Positions 27,724 through 36,469 of a stretch of DNA of 64,000 nucleotides are shown in pieces. The stretch comes from Gimesia benthica (GTDB lineage Bacteria; Planctomycetota; Planctomycetia; Planctomycetales; Planctomycetaceae). The first letter of the stretch is position 1. Each line of letters starts with the position of its first letter. The notes under the pieces are model-generated. The model searched no databases. It saw only the letters and a program-made list of their open reading frames with translations, and was not told where the DNA came from. Position numbers and translations under genes: made by a program. The stretch covers positions 4,434,501 to 4,498,500 of the forward strand of contig NZ_CP043930.1 of NCBI RefSeq assembly GCF_009720525.1, in the 5' to 3' direction.

Positions 27724-28494
27724 TCAGCTGCCCAGTTCCTGTTTCAGATCTGCCAGCTGTTGTTGTAACTGTTCAACCACGTCGGCCATGGATGCCACAT
27801 GTTGCGACAGCTGCTGGTTGTCGGACTGCAGACGCTCTACGGCTTCTTGTAAGGCTCCCAGCTCCGAGCTGGTATTGTTGACTGTAGGTACGGGAGCAGG
27901 AGTGGGAGCAGGCCGCGTATCCTCAGGCTCGCTGTCGGCTGAAGAATCGAATCCCAGCGCTTTGCCTTCACTTTCCTTGTACCAGTTGTGATCGACTTCG
28001 ATGCCGCGTCGTTCAATGCTGCCATTTGATTGTACATACTTCTGATCAAGAAGTCCCTTAAATTCCGCCCGCAACTGTTCGAGAGTCTCAATCGGCACCA
28101 TACGACTCGCCCGGCCGCGGAGTTCTCCCATCGTCTGCCGACCCCGCAGCCAGAGTTCAGTCAGGATGGCCAGTTGGGGTTCGGTAAAATTGAAACGATG
28201 ACGCATGTAATGGCGGTAACGTTCTGTGCGACCACTGTCTGAATGAATTACGGCTACAAGTCCTAATTCACGCAGCGATTCCAGGGTTTCATACACCTGC
28301 GTCTCACTGTAATTGCTGATGGGATCGCGGTTGCTCTTCTGATTGCAACCGGTGGTAACTGCTTTGAGTGTCAGTGGATATTGATCGGGAGTCGTAAACG
28401 CTTTTTCCAGTAATACCCCCAGCACGCGGCGCTGGGGTCTGGAAAGTTCAGAGATCTGCAGCAGTTCTTTATCTTCCTGTGTGGCGTCATTCAT
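27724..28494 (-). CDS. UPF0502 (YceH-like) protein
   Basis: 256 aa. The N-terminal two-thirds is the conserved YceH/DUF480 fold: RRVLGVLLEKAFTTPDQYPL, then TTGCNQKSNRDPI, YSETQVYETLESL and LTELWLRGRQTMGELRGRASRM. This is a tandem winged-helix arrangement that suggests nucleic-acid or protein binding; no activity is established. The C-terminal third is proline-rich and ends in a coiled coil (LQEAVERLQSDNQQL onwards), longer than in the E. coli protein. It lies 47 bases downstream of the M28 peptidase and 29 bases upstream of the sulfatase, all in one direction. Confidence 0.92.
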   Translation of the reverse strand: MNDATQEDKELLQISELSRPQRRVLGVLLEKAFTTPDQYPLTLKAVTTGCNQKSNRDPISNYSETQVYETLESLRELGLVAVIHSDSGRTERYRHYMRHRFNFTEPQLAILTELWLRGRQTMGELRGRASRMVPIETLEQLRAEFKGLLDQKYVQSNGSIERRGIEVDHNWYKESEGKALGFDSSADSEPEDTRPAPTPAPVPTVNNTSSELGALQEAVERLQSDNQQLSQHVASMADVVEQLQQQLADLKQELGS

Positions 28495-28541
28495 TTTTCT
28501 GTCAAAAGCCCTTTTCGAGCAGAGTGGAACGGGTAGTTGGT

Positions 28542-29429
28542 CTAGTAGCCCTGGTTCAAGATCTGCCTGGTTGCTTCCAGGCTGCCTTGCGTTACTTTCG
28601 TCAGGAACTCGAAATCGAGTGTATCAACGGTATCCGAGGGTTGATGGTAATGCGGATTTCTTAAGAAACTGGTGTCGGTAATCATCAGTGCGGGATAACC
28701 GGCATCCCAGAACGGACTATGGTCACTTAAACGCGTGGCCTGCAGCATTTCGCCATTTTGCGGAACCTGTAAGATTTCGACCGGCAGTGTTTCCACTGTT
28801 TTGAGACCGGTTTTAAATGCTTCGATCAGCTTTTCGGAATTCTGATTACCGACCACGGCGATAAAATCGCCCGTATCGGGATACAGGCCGACGAGCTCGC
28901 GGGGCAGCATCTGACTGCCCGGAGTGGGATCACAGTAGCCCAGCATTTCCAGCGAAACCATGCCGCGCAGATCTGTCTTTTTTTCCTGGTGCAGGCGGGC
29001 GTGTTCTGCTCCACCCAGCATTCCGTTTTCTTCCAGGTCAAACGCCACCAGCTCAATACTCCATGCACCGCCTGTCTGTTGTAATTCGGGAAGCAGGCGT
29101 CCCAGTTCCAGCAGGGCCGCGACGGCACTGGTATTGTCATCCGCACCGGGCGATTCGGGACGCGTATCCAGGTGGGCGCCAACGCAGAATAATGGTTTCT
29201 CCGGATCAGACAACCGGGGATGCCGGGCAATCAGGTTCTGACCTGAGAACGTGACCAGCATGGAATCCTGAGCCTGAAACGGATGCCGTTCGATCTCCCA
29301 TCCGGAAGTTTCCAGTTCCCGGCTCACATACTGGCGGGCGGCTTCCAGTGCTTCACTTTCAGCGGGACGAATGGACTGGCAGAGGTCTTCACAGAGCCGC
29401 TTCAGTCGTTGAGTGTCTATATTCGTCAT
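28542..29429 (-). CDS. M28-family zinc peptidase (aminopeptidase-like)
   Basis: 295 aa with no signal peptide, so probably cytoplasmic, unlike most M28 enzymes. Zinc-site motifs are in order: VGAHLDT (H86), PGADDNTSA (D97 bridging), LEENGMLGG (E133 general base, E134 ligand), then SDHSPFWDAGYPALMITDT and HYHQPSDT near the C-terminus. This is the co-catalytic two-zinc arrangement of M28 aminopeptidases and glutaminyl-cyclase relatives. Substrate is not predictable. It precedes UPF0502 in a likely transcript. Confidence 0.92.
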   Translation of the reverse strand: MTNIDTQRLKRLCEDLCQSIRPAESEALEAARQYVSRELETSGWEIERHPFQAQDSMLVTFSGQNLIARHPRLSDPEKPLFCVGAHLDTRPESPGADDNTSAVAALLELGRLLPELQQTGGAWSIELVAFDLEENGMLGGAEHARLHQEKKTDLRGMVSLEMLGYCDPTPGSQMLPRELVGLYPDTGDFIAVVGNQNSEKLIEAFKTGLKTVETLPVEILQVPQNGEMLQATRLSDHSPFWDAGYPALMITDTSFLRNPHYHQPSDTVDTLDFEFLTKVTQGSLEATRQILNQGY

Positions 29430-29512
29430 AATGGCTTTCGATTCCTTGCCAGGCCAGTCGATTTGAAAAAGAGAGTCCGATCTGAATGCACCGTGAAGTG
29501 GTCATCCTGCAG

Positions 29513-30049
29513 TCAGGAATTTTGTGATGTGTTACCTTCTGCAGCTTCGACGACGAACTGAAAATCTTTATCGTTTCGCAGTGTATTGAAGTCTGATTCC
29601 TCCGGAATCAGTTTCGTCAGGCGGGGTTCCATGCGTAAAGCACGCCCCAGCCACGACAGGGCGTTGGCTTTGTCATCCGCCAGCGCAAAATAGCAGGACA
29701 GGTTGTAAAGCACAACAGGTTCGTCAGCATGATGCTGGTAGGCTTCTTCCATGATCCCGATTGCAGAAGAGAGTTGATCGGTACGTTTAAAGCACCAGGC
29801 CATCCCCATCAGCGTTGTCAGGTTTTGGGGATTTTTTTCGTAAGCGTCCCGATAAGCGTCAAGTGCCTCGGTAAACCGCTCGGCCAGTTGCAGCGACTGA
29901 CCCAGAAAACGGCAGTACTTTTCCGAGTCACGATCTTGACCGGTAATGTGGGACAGCTCACGCAGTGCCTGCACGGGCATTTCCAGCATCAGATAGCCTT
30001 CGGCGGCATTGAGATGTCGTTTCCGTCGAGATGCGGGCAGGAGTACCAT
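29513..30049 (-). CDS. TPR-repeat protein
   Basis: 178 aa, helical. At least three tetratricopeptide-like hairpins are visible: AAEGYLMLEMPVQALRELSHI, FTEALDAYRDAYEKNPQNLTTLMGMAW, and VLYNLSCYFALADDKANALSWLGRALRMEP. It ends with an acidic segment. There is no signal peptide or membrane helix. It should be a small protein-binding adaptor; the partner is unknown. An AGG box precedes the ATG. It lies between the M28 peptidase and the terminator of the persulfide module. Confidence 0.82.
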   Translation of the reverse strand: MVLLPASRRKRHLNAAEGYLMLEMPVQALRELSHITGQDRDSEKYCRFLGQSLQLAERFTEALDAYRDAYEKNPQNLTTLMGMAWCFKRTDQLSSAIGIMEEAYQHHADEPVVLYNLSCYFALADDKANALSWLGRALRMEPRLTKLIPEESDFNTLRNDKDFQFVVEAAEGNTSQNS

Positions 30050-30073
30050 GGTAAAACCTGTCAGGGATAAATA

Positions 30074-30115
30074 AAAAACCTTTGCCCCATTTTAATGGAT
30101 CGGGCAAAGGTTTTT
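30074..30115 (-). terminator. Rho-independent terminator of the MBL-rhodanese gene
   Basis: An inverted repeat of 14 bases (AAAAACCTTTGCCC and GGGCAAAGGTTTTT) with a 14-base loop. On the reverse strand the 3' arm runs into a T tract. It lies about 60 bases after the stop of the arsR-ygaP-MBL unit and closes that transcript. Confidence 0.85.
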
Positions 30116-30174
30116 CTATTGTACCTGTGGCGATATTTTCCGCCTTCCGCAAAATCAGATGCTGCTAAGGTTTC

Positions 30175-31551
30175 TCAGGCAGCGATGGTCTGCCAGGCTT
30201 TGAAGCCTCCCACCAGATCGATGATATTGTCAAATCCCTGTTTCTCCAGCAGGCTGGCGGCAATCGAAGAACGGTAGCCACCCTGGCAGTGGACGATCAC
30301 GGTCTGGTCCCGGGGGATCTCAGACAGATGCTCTGCCAGGTGATTTAAGGGGATGTTGATGCTGTTCTCGATATGCCCCGTATTCCATTCAGCGGGCGTA
30401 CGAATATCGATAATGGTGACCGGTTCGTCCAGTTCCTGCATGGCCTGGGCAGAAATCCGCCTGGTTTGAGAGACCAGTTCAGGGTAGTCCTGAAGGCTGT
30501 TGAGGCCGTCTTTCAGGAATCCTTTCACGTGGTCAAAGCCAATCCGTCCCAGGCGAATGATTGCTTCTTCGATCTGATTCTCTTCACTGGCAATCACCAC
30601 GATAGGGGCCTGCTTATCCAGCATCGTACCTGCCCATGTGGCGTAGCGACCTTCCAGGCCGATATTGATGCTCCCTTTCAGATGGCCTGCTGCGAACTCG
30701 GCGACATCGCGGACGTCGATCACCTGTGTTCCGCTGTTGAGCATCTGCTGTACTTCAGCTAATGAGTAAGCATGCCAGGCGGCTTTGATACTTTCATCCA
30801 GGGTCTGACGTTCCTTGCGATTCAGAATCGCATCGTGCACAAAGTACTGAGGTGCTTCCGGTAGATCGGTGGTCACCATATCAATAAAGGCGGCTTTGCT
30901 CATTGGCTGCAGAGCGTAATTATAACGCCGCTGCTCACCAAGTGTGGTGACCGCTTCACTGCTGAGCTGTTTGCCACACATGGAGCCCGCCCCATGCGCT
31001 GGATAGACCAGAGTTTCATCCGGCAGCTTCAGGATCTTCTCATGGAGAGAGTCATACAACATGCCTCCCAATTCCTCGGCGGTGACACCCAGGGAAGCCA
31101 GCAGGTCGGGGCGACCAACGTCTCCCAGGAAGAGGGTGTCTCCTGTCAGAATCATTTGGGGCTGATCCTGATTCTCATTCAGATCGTAAACGACCAGCGA
31201 GATGCCTTCCGGTGTGTGCCCCGGGGTTTCCATGGTTGTGATTTTCACTGAACCCAGCAGCAGTTCATCACCTTCCGAGAGGGACTGGTGAGGGAATTCT
31301 GCTGCGCCCCTGCTGCCCAGATAGATCTGAGCGCCCACGGCTTTCTGCAGTTCGATGTGACCGGCGATGAAATCGGCGTGGAAGTGAGTGAGGATCACGT
31401 GCTTGATTTGCAGGCCGTGCTCTTTCGCATCTTCGAGGTAGATCTCAATATCACGTTGCGGGTCGACGACTACCGCGTCGCCCGTTTCTTCATCGGCAAT
31501 CATGTAAGATGCCAGCGACAGACAATCCAGATAGTAGCGTTGAAAGAACAT
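30175..31551 (-). CDS. MBL-fold persulfide dioxygenase-like protein with two rhodanese domains
   Basis: 458 aa from ATG 31551, which has GGAGGG upstream and follows the previous stop by 17 bases; a start at 31587 would overlap that gene. The MBL domain carries THFHADFIAGH (H56, H58, D60, H65), ETPGHTPEG, LTGDTLFLGDVGRPDL and YPAHGAG, the pattern of ETHE1/CstB/Blh-type persulfide dioxygenases that oxidise glutathione persulfide or related persulfides. The first rhodanese domain (about 265-350) lacks the active-site cysteine, having IASEENQ in its place. The second (about 365-455) has HCQGGYRSS with C422. CstB has a similar inactive-plus-active pattern. Cytoplasmic sulfide detoxification is inferred from domain and operon. 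Confidence 0.9.
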   Translation of the reverse strand: MFFQRYYLDCLSLASYMIADEETGDAVVVDPQRDIEIYLEDAKEHGLQIKHVILTHFHADFIAGHIELQKAVGAQIYLGSRGAAEFPHQSLSEGDELLLGSVKITTMETPGHTPEGISLVVYDLNENQDQPQMILTGDTLFLGDVGRPDLLASLGVTAEELGGMLYDSLHEKILKLPDETLVYPAHGAGSMCGKQLSSEAVTTLGEQRRYNYALQPMSKAAFIDMVTTDLPEAPQYFVHDAILNRKERQTLDESIKAAWHAYSLAEVQQMLNSGTQVIDVRDVAEFAAGHLKGSINIGLEGRYATWAGTMLDKQAPIVVIASEENQIEEAIIRLGRIGFDHVKGFLKDGLNSLQDYPELVSQTRRISAQAMQELDEPVTIIDIRTPAEWNTGHIENSINIPLNHLAEHLSEIPRDQTVIVHCQGGYRSSIAASLLEKQGFDNIIDLVGGFKAWQTIAA

Positions 31552-31568
31552 TGCAGGACCCTCCGCTT

Positions 31569-32135
31569 TTAAGCTGCTTTTTGACATTGTTGCTGTTCAC
31601 AGCCGGCAACCTGATTCCAGGGCATTTTGGCGAGTACCATTGCCATCCCGCAGGTATCAGTAATACCGGCAAACATTAATCCTGCCCCTACGAACCCCGA
31701 GATCCCACTGAACCAGGGATTGACGAACATGCCCAGCATGGCACCGGTAAAGACCAGGAAACCAGCTGCAATCCGAACCTGACGCTCCAGGGAAATCGTT
31801 TTCTTACCTCGTTCAACGGGCAACCCCTGTGCTTCCCAGGCTTTGGTGCCCCCTTCGACGCTGACTACGTTCAGACAGCCTGCTTCGATCAGTTTCTGGC
31901 AGGCGCGGGACGAACGGTTTCCACTCTGACAGATAATGTAGACCGGCTCGGCAGTGCTGCCATTTGTCAGCTCTTCAATATGGTCTGTCCCGATCTTGTC
32001 CAGGGGGATGTTGCGGGCCATTGTAGCGTGGACTTCCCGGAATTCCGCAGGAGTCCGTACGTCAATGACTGCAACATCCTGTTGACTGTGCAGTCGGGCC
32101 AGTGCTTCCGGTGTGATGGTTTTGACTTCTGCCAT
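31569..32135 (-). CDS. YgaP-like membrane rhodanese (rhodanese + DUF2892)
   Basis: 188 aa from ATG 32135 with GAGGT upstream; the longer reading frame to 32219 runs into arsR and the operator. The rhodanese domain (about 1-105) has VIDVRTPAEF and the active loop ICQSGNRSS with catalytic C69. Two hydrophobic helices at about 120-170 belong to DUF2892, followed by a cysteine-containing tail (CEQQQCQ). The same domain order occurs in E. coli YgaP, which is encoded with the ArsR-type regulator YgaV and carries sulfane sulfur. It lies between arsR and the MBL-rhodanese gene and has its own operator-like repeat just upstream. Confidence 0.9.
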   Translation of the reverse strand: MAEVKTITPEALARLHSQQDVAVIDVRTPAEFREVHATMARNIPLDKIGTDHIEELTNGSTAEPVYIICQSGNRSSRACQKLIEAGCLNVVSVEGGTKAWEAQGLPVERGKKTISLERQVRIAAGFLVFTGAMLGMFVNPWFSGISGFVGAGLMFAGITDTCGMAMVLAKMPWNQVAGCEQQQCQKAA

Positions 32136-32150
32136 GATTGATACCTCGTA

Positions 32151-32170
32151 ATGTCGTGAATATACGATAT
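32151..32170. promoter_or_regulatory. Putative ArsR operator, copy 2 (before the YgaP-like gene)
   Basis: ATGTCG, eight bases, CGATAT: an imperfect inverted repeat starting 16 bases before the YgaP-like start codon. It matches the repeat before arsR in arm sequence, spacing, the TGA just inside the left arm and the flanking GT after the right arm. It lies in the 53-base gap between arsR and the rhodanese gene. Confidence 0.65.
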
Positions 32171-32188
32171 GTTGTTGTAAAAAAATGC

Positions 32189-32497
32189 TCAGGACTGGAA
32201 AAAACGTCCTTCGATGCAATCCATGATCTTATTTAAATGAGGCTCGGCCACACTGTAATAGACGCTCCGGCCTTCCCGTTCACTCACAAAGAAACCACAG
32301 CGCTGCATCAGCCGCAGATGCTCTGAAGCAACGTTGCTTGGAATTCCACAGTCTTCAGCCAGTTCACCCACGGTGTACCGCCCGCGCAGAAGCAACTGCA
32401 CGATACGGATGCGAGCCGGGTGCGCCAGAACCTTCAGGCATTCTGCTGCCTGTTCCAGTGCGGGGCCGTCATAATTGGGAGTTTCTTTCAGTTTCAT
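32189..32497 (-). CDS. ArsR-family transcriptional repressor of the persulfide module
   Basis: 102 aa, a typical single winged-helix ArsR protein. CLKVLAHPARIRIVQLLL opens the fold, and TVGELAEDCGIPSNVASEHLRLMQRCG is the recognition helix-turn-helix. EREGRSVYYSV is the beta wing. Four cysteines (C20, C50, C67, C94) are present; C20 and C94 sit in the N- and C-terminal helices, roughly where BigR/SqrR/YgaV repressors form a sulfane-sulfur-responsive disulfide. Sensing of persulfide is therefore plausible but not shown. It probably represses itself and the two downstream sulfur genes through the two matching inverted repeats. Confidence 0.9.
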   Translation of the reverse strand: MKLKETPNYDGPALEQAAECLKVLAHPARIRIVQLLLRGRYTVGELAEDCGIPSNVASEHLRLMQRCGFFVSEREGRSVYYSVAEPHLNKIMDCIEGRFFQS

Positions 32498-32517
32498 ATT
32501 CTTACCTCATGTATATA

Positions 32518-32537
32518 ATATCGTGATGTTGCGATAT
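32518..32537. promoter_or_regulatory. Putative ArsR operator, copy 1 (before arsR)
   Basis: ATATCG, eight bases, CGATAT: a perfect 6-8-6 inverted repeat starting 21 bases upstream of the arsR start codon, a usual place for autoregulation. The same pattern recurs before the next gene at 32151-32170. The surrounding sequence is AT-rich. Confidence 0.65.
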
Positions 32538-32674
32538 GTCAATGAGGATTCTTTGAGATTTTTCAGCCGATTCTCAGCAGATAAATTCACTTCTGGGTCA
32601 TTGAATCTTCATAAATATATGCAACAATAAGACTTTACGTCAATAAATATAAAACCGGCAGAAGAGGTGATTCC

Positions 32675-33589
32675 ATGTCCCCAATCAATCCTGACTCCCG
32701 AATTTCATTAGGCAGACGTGCTTTTCTCCAGCAGGGAGCCCTGATTCTGGGCGGGCTGACTGCAGCGCCGTTGGGGCAACTGGCGGCTGCCGCTGATCAG
32801 AAACAAAGGGGGGCAGTCCGCGTGGGGCTGGTTACGGACCTGCACTACGCAGATAAGCCACCGGGAGGCTCGCGTCACTATCGGGAAACTTTGAAGAAAC
32901 TGGACGAAGCAGTCACTCAGTTTAAGAAAGACGAGCCTGACTTCGTGGTCTTCCATGGCGATCTGATCGATTCCGGTAAGTCGCTGGAGCAGGAAAAACA
33001 ACATCTGCAGACCATAGTCACAGCCATCGATGCCATTCCCTACCCACGCTATTTTGTGCTGGGGAACCATTGTGTCGACCAGCTGACCAAAGCAGAGTTC
33101 CTGAAAGGGGTGGGCCAGAAGGAGTCCTACTTCTCCTTTGATCGGGGCGGCTATCACTTCGTTGTGCTCGATTCCTGTTTCAAAAGCGATGGTACACCCT
33201 ACGGGCGTCACAATTTTAAATGGACAGACGCTAATATGCCTGCGTCTGAACTGAAGTGGCTCAAGGATGATCTACAGCAGACAAAGCTGCCGACCATCGT
33301 CTTTGTGCATCAGCCGCTCGATCTGAAAGACACGGCTGCCCACGCCGTCAAGAATTCTTCGCAAGTCCGTAAAATTCTGGAATCAGCGGGCAATGTCGCC
33401 GCGGTCTTTCAGGGGCACAGTCACCGAAATAAATACTCAGAAATTGGTGGTATCCATTACTGCACAATGGTGGCAATGGTGGAAGGTTCGGGACTGACAA
33501 ATAACGGGTACAGTACCCTGGATGTCTATGCTGACGGTTCCCTGGTGCTCAACGGATTTCGTAAACAGCAGGATTATCACTGGAGCTGA
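32675..33589 (+). CDS. Tat-exported calcineurin-like metallophosphoesterase
   Basis: 304 aa. The N-terminus has a twin-arginine signal ([17 protein letters not shown], cleavage after about residue 40). The metallophosphoesterase motifs follow in order: [24 protein letters not shown] (a variant of GNHD/E), FVHQPL and FQGHSHRN. These supply the two-metal site. It probably acts as a phosphatase or phosphodiesterase in the periplasm after folded export; substrate is unknown. AGAGG lies before the ATG. It starts the forward pair with the sulfatase at 33703, next to other secreted hydrolases. Confidence 0.9.
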   Translation: MSPINPDSRISLGRRAFLQQGALILGGLTAAPLGQLAAAADQKQRGAVRVGLVTDLHYADKPPGGSRHYRETLKKLDEAVTQFKKDEPDFVVFHGDLIDSGKSLEQEKQHLQTIVTAIDAIPYPRYFVLGNHCVDQLTKAEFLKGVGQKESYFSFDRGGYHFVVLDSCFKSDGTPYGRHNFKWTDANMPASELKWLKDDLQQTKLPTIVFVHQPLDLKDTAAHAVKNSSQVRKILESAGNVAAVFQGHSHRNKYSEIGGIHYCTMVAMVEGSGLTNNGYSTLDVYADGSLVLNGFRKQQDYHWS

Positions 33590-33702
33590 GACGGCACGGA
33601 CCCGGGAATTCGAAGCAGACCATTGTTGCACCATGGTCTGAGATGCGTATAAGATGGATGAATCAACGATCCTACATCTGTCTGATTCTTCAGGAGCTTA
33701 TT

Positions 33703-35175
33703 ATGCGCCGTTCAGCCCCCGTGGTCTTATTCTCTCTGTTTATTCTTGGTTGTCTGACCAGCGCTGTTTCCAGTGCAGCTGCAGCCGAAAAACAGCCCCC
33801 TAACATCGTCTTCATTATCGCTGATGACCTGGGCTACAAAGAACTGGGTTGTTACGGCCAGAAATATATCAAGACGCCTAATATAGACAAGCTTGCTAAA
33901 GATGGAATCCGTTTCACCCAGTTCTATTCGGGTAATGCGGTCTGTGCCCCTTCCCGTTGCAATCTGATGACCGGCAAACATCCGGGCCATGCTTATGTGC
34001 GTAATAACGGCAAGCCTGACTATGTGCAGGACATGAAAGAGAAAGAGGGCTGGGAGTATCCGGGACAGCATCCGATTCCCGATGCCGAAGTCACCATCGC
34101 AGAGATGCTCAAACAGAAACAATATGCCACCGGTGCCATGGGCAAGTGGGGGCTGGGACACTTCGGGACGACCGGAGACCCTAATAAGCAGGGCTTCGAT
34201 CTGTTTTACGGCTTCAACTGCCAGGTGCATGCCCACAATCACTATCCCCGCTTCCTCTGGCGGAATCACACCAAAGAAACGCTGCCGGGCAACGACAGGA
34301 CTTTGAATGGCGAAACCTATTCGCAGGACAAATTTGTCGAAGTCGGAATGGAATTCATTCGAGAAAACAAAGATCGTCCCTTCTTCCTCTATCTGCCGTT
34401 CGCGGTTCCGCACCTGGCGATTCAGGCACCGGAGGAATCGGTCGCAGAATACCGGGGTAAAATTCCGGAAGAGGATTATAAGCATCGCGGATACATTAAA
34501 CGCCCCGATCCCCGTGCCGGTTATGCAGCCATGATCACACACATGGACAAAGGCGTTGGCCAGATCATGAACCTGCTCAAAGAATTAAATCTGGATGACA
34601 ATACCGTGGTCTTTTTCACTTCTGACAACGGTCCGACATACGATCGCCTGGGCGGATCTGATTCGGTCTTCTTTGAATCGGCAGGCCCCTGGCGCGGGTT
34701 CAAAGGCAGTCTGTATGAAGGGGGAATCCGTGTGCCACTGGTAGTTCGCTGGCCGGGACACATTCCTGAGGGTGATGTGACCGACCATCTCTCCGCGTTC
34801 TGGGATGTCATGCCCACCATCGCACAACTGACGGGAACTAAAGCACCTGCCGACATTGATGGCATCAGCTTCGTACCGACCCTGCTGGGCAAACCGCAGG
34901 AGCAGAAGCAGCACGAGTATCTCTACTGGGAGTTTCCGGCGTACACGGGACAGCAGGCGGTTCACATGGGTGACTGGAAAGGCGTGCGTCAGAATCTGTT
35001 GCGAAAGAAAAATCCGCAGATGAAGATCGAACTCTACAACCTCAAAGATGATCCAGGCGAACAGCACGACGTGGCTGATCAGAATCCGGAAGTAGTGGCC
35101 CGCATCAAATCCATTATGAAAACGGGCCGTACTCCGTCAAAGATGTTTCCGTTTCCGGCACTCGATCAGCAGTAA
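33703..35175 (+). CDS. Secreted sulfatase (arylsulfatase A-like)
   Basis: 490 aa from ATG 33703, which has AGGAGC eight bases upstream; a further-upstream start adds a non-signal leader. The signal peptide spans about 1-28 ([14 protein letters not shown] core). [15 protein letters not shown] provides metal-binding D41/D42, and [17 protein letters not shown] carries the formylglycine cysteine C81. [18 protein letters not shown] and FFTSDNGPT follow, and the end [17 protein letters not shown] is typical. Compared with the sulfatase at 26282 it belongs to a different subgroup (SDNG rather than SDHG). It probably desulfates an algal or host glycan; the substrate is inferred only from family and setting. 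Confidence 0.95.
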   Translation: MRRSAPVVLFSLFILGCLTSAVSSAAAAEKQPPNIVFIIADDLGYKELGCYGQKYIKTPNIDKLAKDGIRFTQFYSGNAVCAPSRCNLMTGKHPGHAYVRNNGKPDYVQDMKEKEGWEYPGQHPIPDAEVTIAEMLKQKQYATGAMGKWGLGHFGTTGDPNKQGFDLFYGFNCQVHAHNHYPRFLWRNHTKETLPGNDRTLNGETYSQDKFVEVGMEFIRENKDRPFFLYLPFAVPHLAIQAPEESVAEYRGKIPEEDYKHRGYIKRPDPRAGYAAMITHMDKGVGQIMNLLKELNLDDNTVVFFTSDNGPTYDRLGGSDSVFFESAGPWRGFKGSLYEGGIRVPLVVRWPGHIPEGDVTDHLSAFWDVMPTIAQLTGTKAPADIDGISFVPTLLGKPQEQKQHEYLYWEFPAYTGQQAVHMGDWKGVRQNLLRKKNPQMKIELYNLKDDPGEQHDVADQNPEVVARIKSIMKTGRTPSKMFPFPALDQQ

Positions 35176-35202
35176 TCGACGAACAGATACTGTCTGACCG
35201 GT

Positions 35203-36411
35203 TTACCGGGAAACTTCTTTAATCCAGCTGAACACGCTGTCCCCGATCTGCAGGTAACCATTGCTGGCTGGGTGGACAGCGTTGTTCTGACGCAGTGTTT
35301 CTTCTGTGCTGTGTGAGTTCCAGGGAACTCGCTTCGCGGGATAGTTGTGTACGCAGTCAAGGTTCAGGTGTGTCGGTACCAGGTAGATCTGTTCTGCTTC
35401 TTTGCCACCATAATGTTTCAGCATCCGTTCCGCGACATAGTGTTGATTACGCTTGTATTGCCAGCGTGTCTGCTGCCGACCATTGGTGGTACCGAACGCG
35501 TCCTGGCTGGCGGCCGGCGGAACGGGCAGCATGAAACCGATTTTGGTCTTTGGATTAAAATCGTGAATCATCTTGACCAGAATATCCAGGTGCTTGACCA
35601 TCGTGTCCGTGCGTTCTTCAATGCTCTCATCCGTAGCTGAATAGACATCGTTGGGGCCGAGGAAAATTGTGACCAGGTCAGGCGCGTTGCCGTCATTGAA
35701 CTCTTTGCAGTAACGGGGAAAGTCGAGTTGCGGCTTCCCGTTTTTATCGGCATACAGGAATGGGCTGCCTCGTTCGCGGTAATTTCCCTGGCGGGCATTT
35801 TCCTTGAAGTGGGTCGCAAAACGGACTGCAGTCCAGCCGCCGTAACCTTCGTGTCGCACATTCGCTTCATTGCTTGGGTTGTGAGAACCGATCAATTTCA
35901 GTTTAGGACCGTGGAATTTTTCGCTCAGTTCAAATACGTGTCGGGGATAAACCGAATTGTGAGTCAGGCTGTCGCCAATCATCAGGAGACTGGTTGGCTT
36001 ATCTTTACCGGCTGCTGTGGGGACGACCCGCAGGCGTGATTCCTGGGACGCGATGATCTTGTTGTTCTGATCCAGCACGTTCAGCTTGAACTTGTAATCA
36101 CCGATCTCTTTTTCGTCGGGCGTGTAAGTCCAGCGTTCCTGCTGCAGATGTCCCCGGTTACAGTGCACGTCAAATACGTAGTTCCCCGGGTTGATCGTGA
36201 GCGACACATTGTCAAAGTAGACACTGGTTTCAATTCCGGGGAGCGCGTAGATGATGGGAGGCAGAATCAGCCGTACCGGATCCTGCGGTTCTGCTTCCGC
36301 GGCTGGCTGAGATTCCGGGGCTGGTTTGGCAGGTTCATCAGCCAGTGCGAGTGACGGCAACGTTACGATTAAAAGACTCAAGAGAGTGGTCAGACGAAGT
36401 AGAGTGTTCAT
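35203..36411 (-). CDS. Secreted SGNH/GDSL hydrolase
   Basis: 402 aa. The signal peptide (about 1-24) ends at ALAD. A Pro/Ala/Glu linker and an N-terminal beta domain (about 40-135) come before the catalytic SGNH domain. LLMIGDSLTHNSV holds the GDS serine (block I), GYGGWT the glycine (block II), FLGPNDV the Asn (block III, usually GxND), and NNAVHPASNGY the Asp/His-type block V (here N/AVHP). It is likely an esterase removing acyl groups from a carbohydrate, consistent with neighbouring sulfatases; the substrate is not known. GGAA precedes the ATG. It converges on the 33703 sulfatase. Confidence 0.88.
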   Translation of the reverse strand: MNTLLRLTTLLSLLIVTLPSLALADEPAKPAPESQPAAEAEPQDPVRLILPPIIYALPGIETSVYFDNVSLTINPGNYVFDVHCNRGHLQQERWTYTPDEKEIGDYKFKLNVLDQNNKIIASQESRLRVVPTAAGKDKPTSLLMIGDSLTHNSVYPRHVFELSEKFHGPKLKLIGSHNPSNEANVRHEGYGGWTAVRFATHFKENARQGNYRERGSPFLYADKNGKPQLDFPRYCKEFNDGNAPDLVTIFLGPNDVYSATDESIEERTDTMVKHLDILVKMIHDFNPKTKIGFMLPVPPAASQDAFGTTNGRQQTRWQYKRNQHYVAERMLKHYGGKEAEQIYLVPTHLNLDCVHNYPAKRVPWNSHSTEETLRQNNAVHPASNGYLQIGDSVFSWIKEVSR

Positions 36412-36469
36412 GCTGGTTCCATCAAAGGGTGAGTTCAGGTGGGCGAGTCTTGGAGTATGGTGTTTGAGA

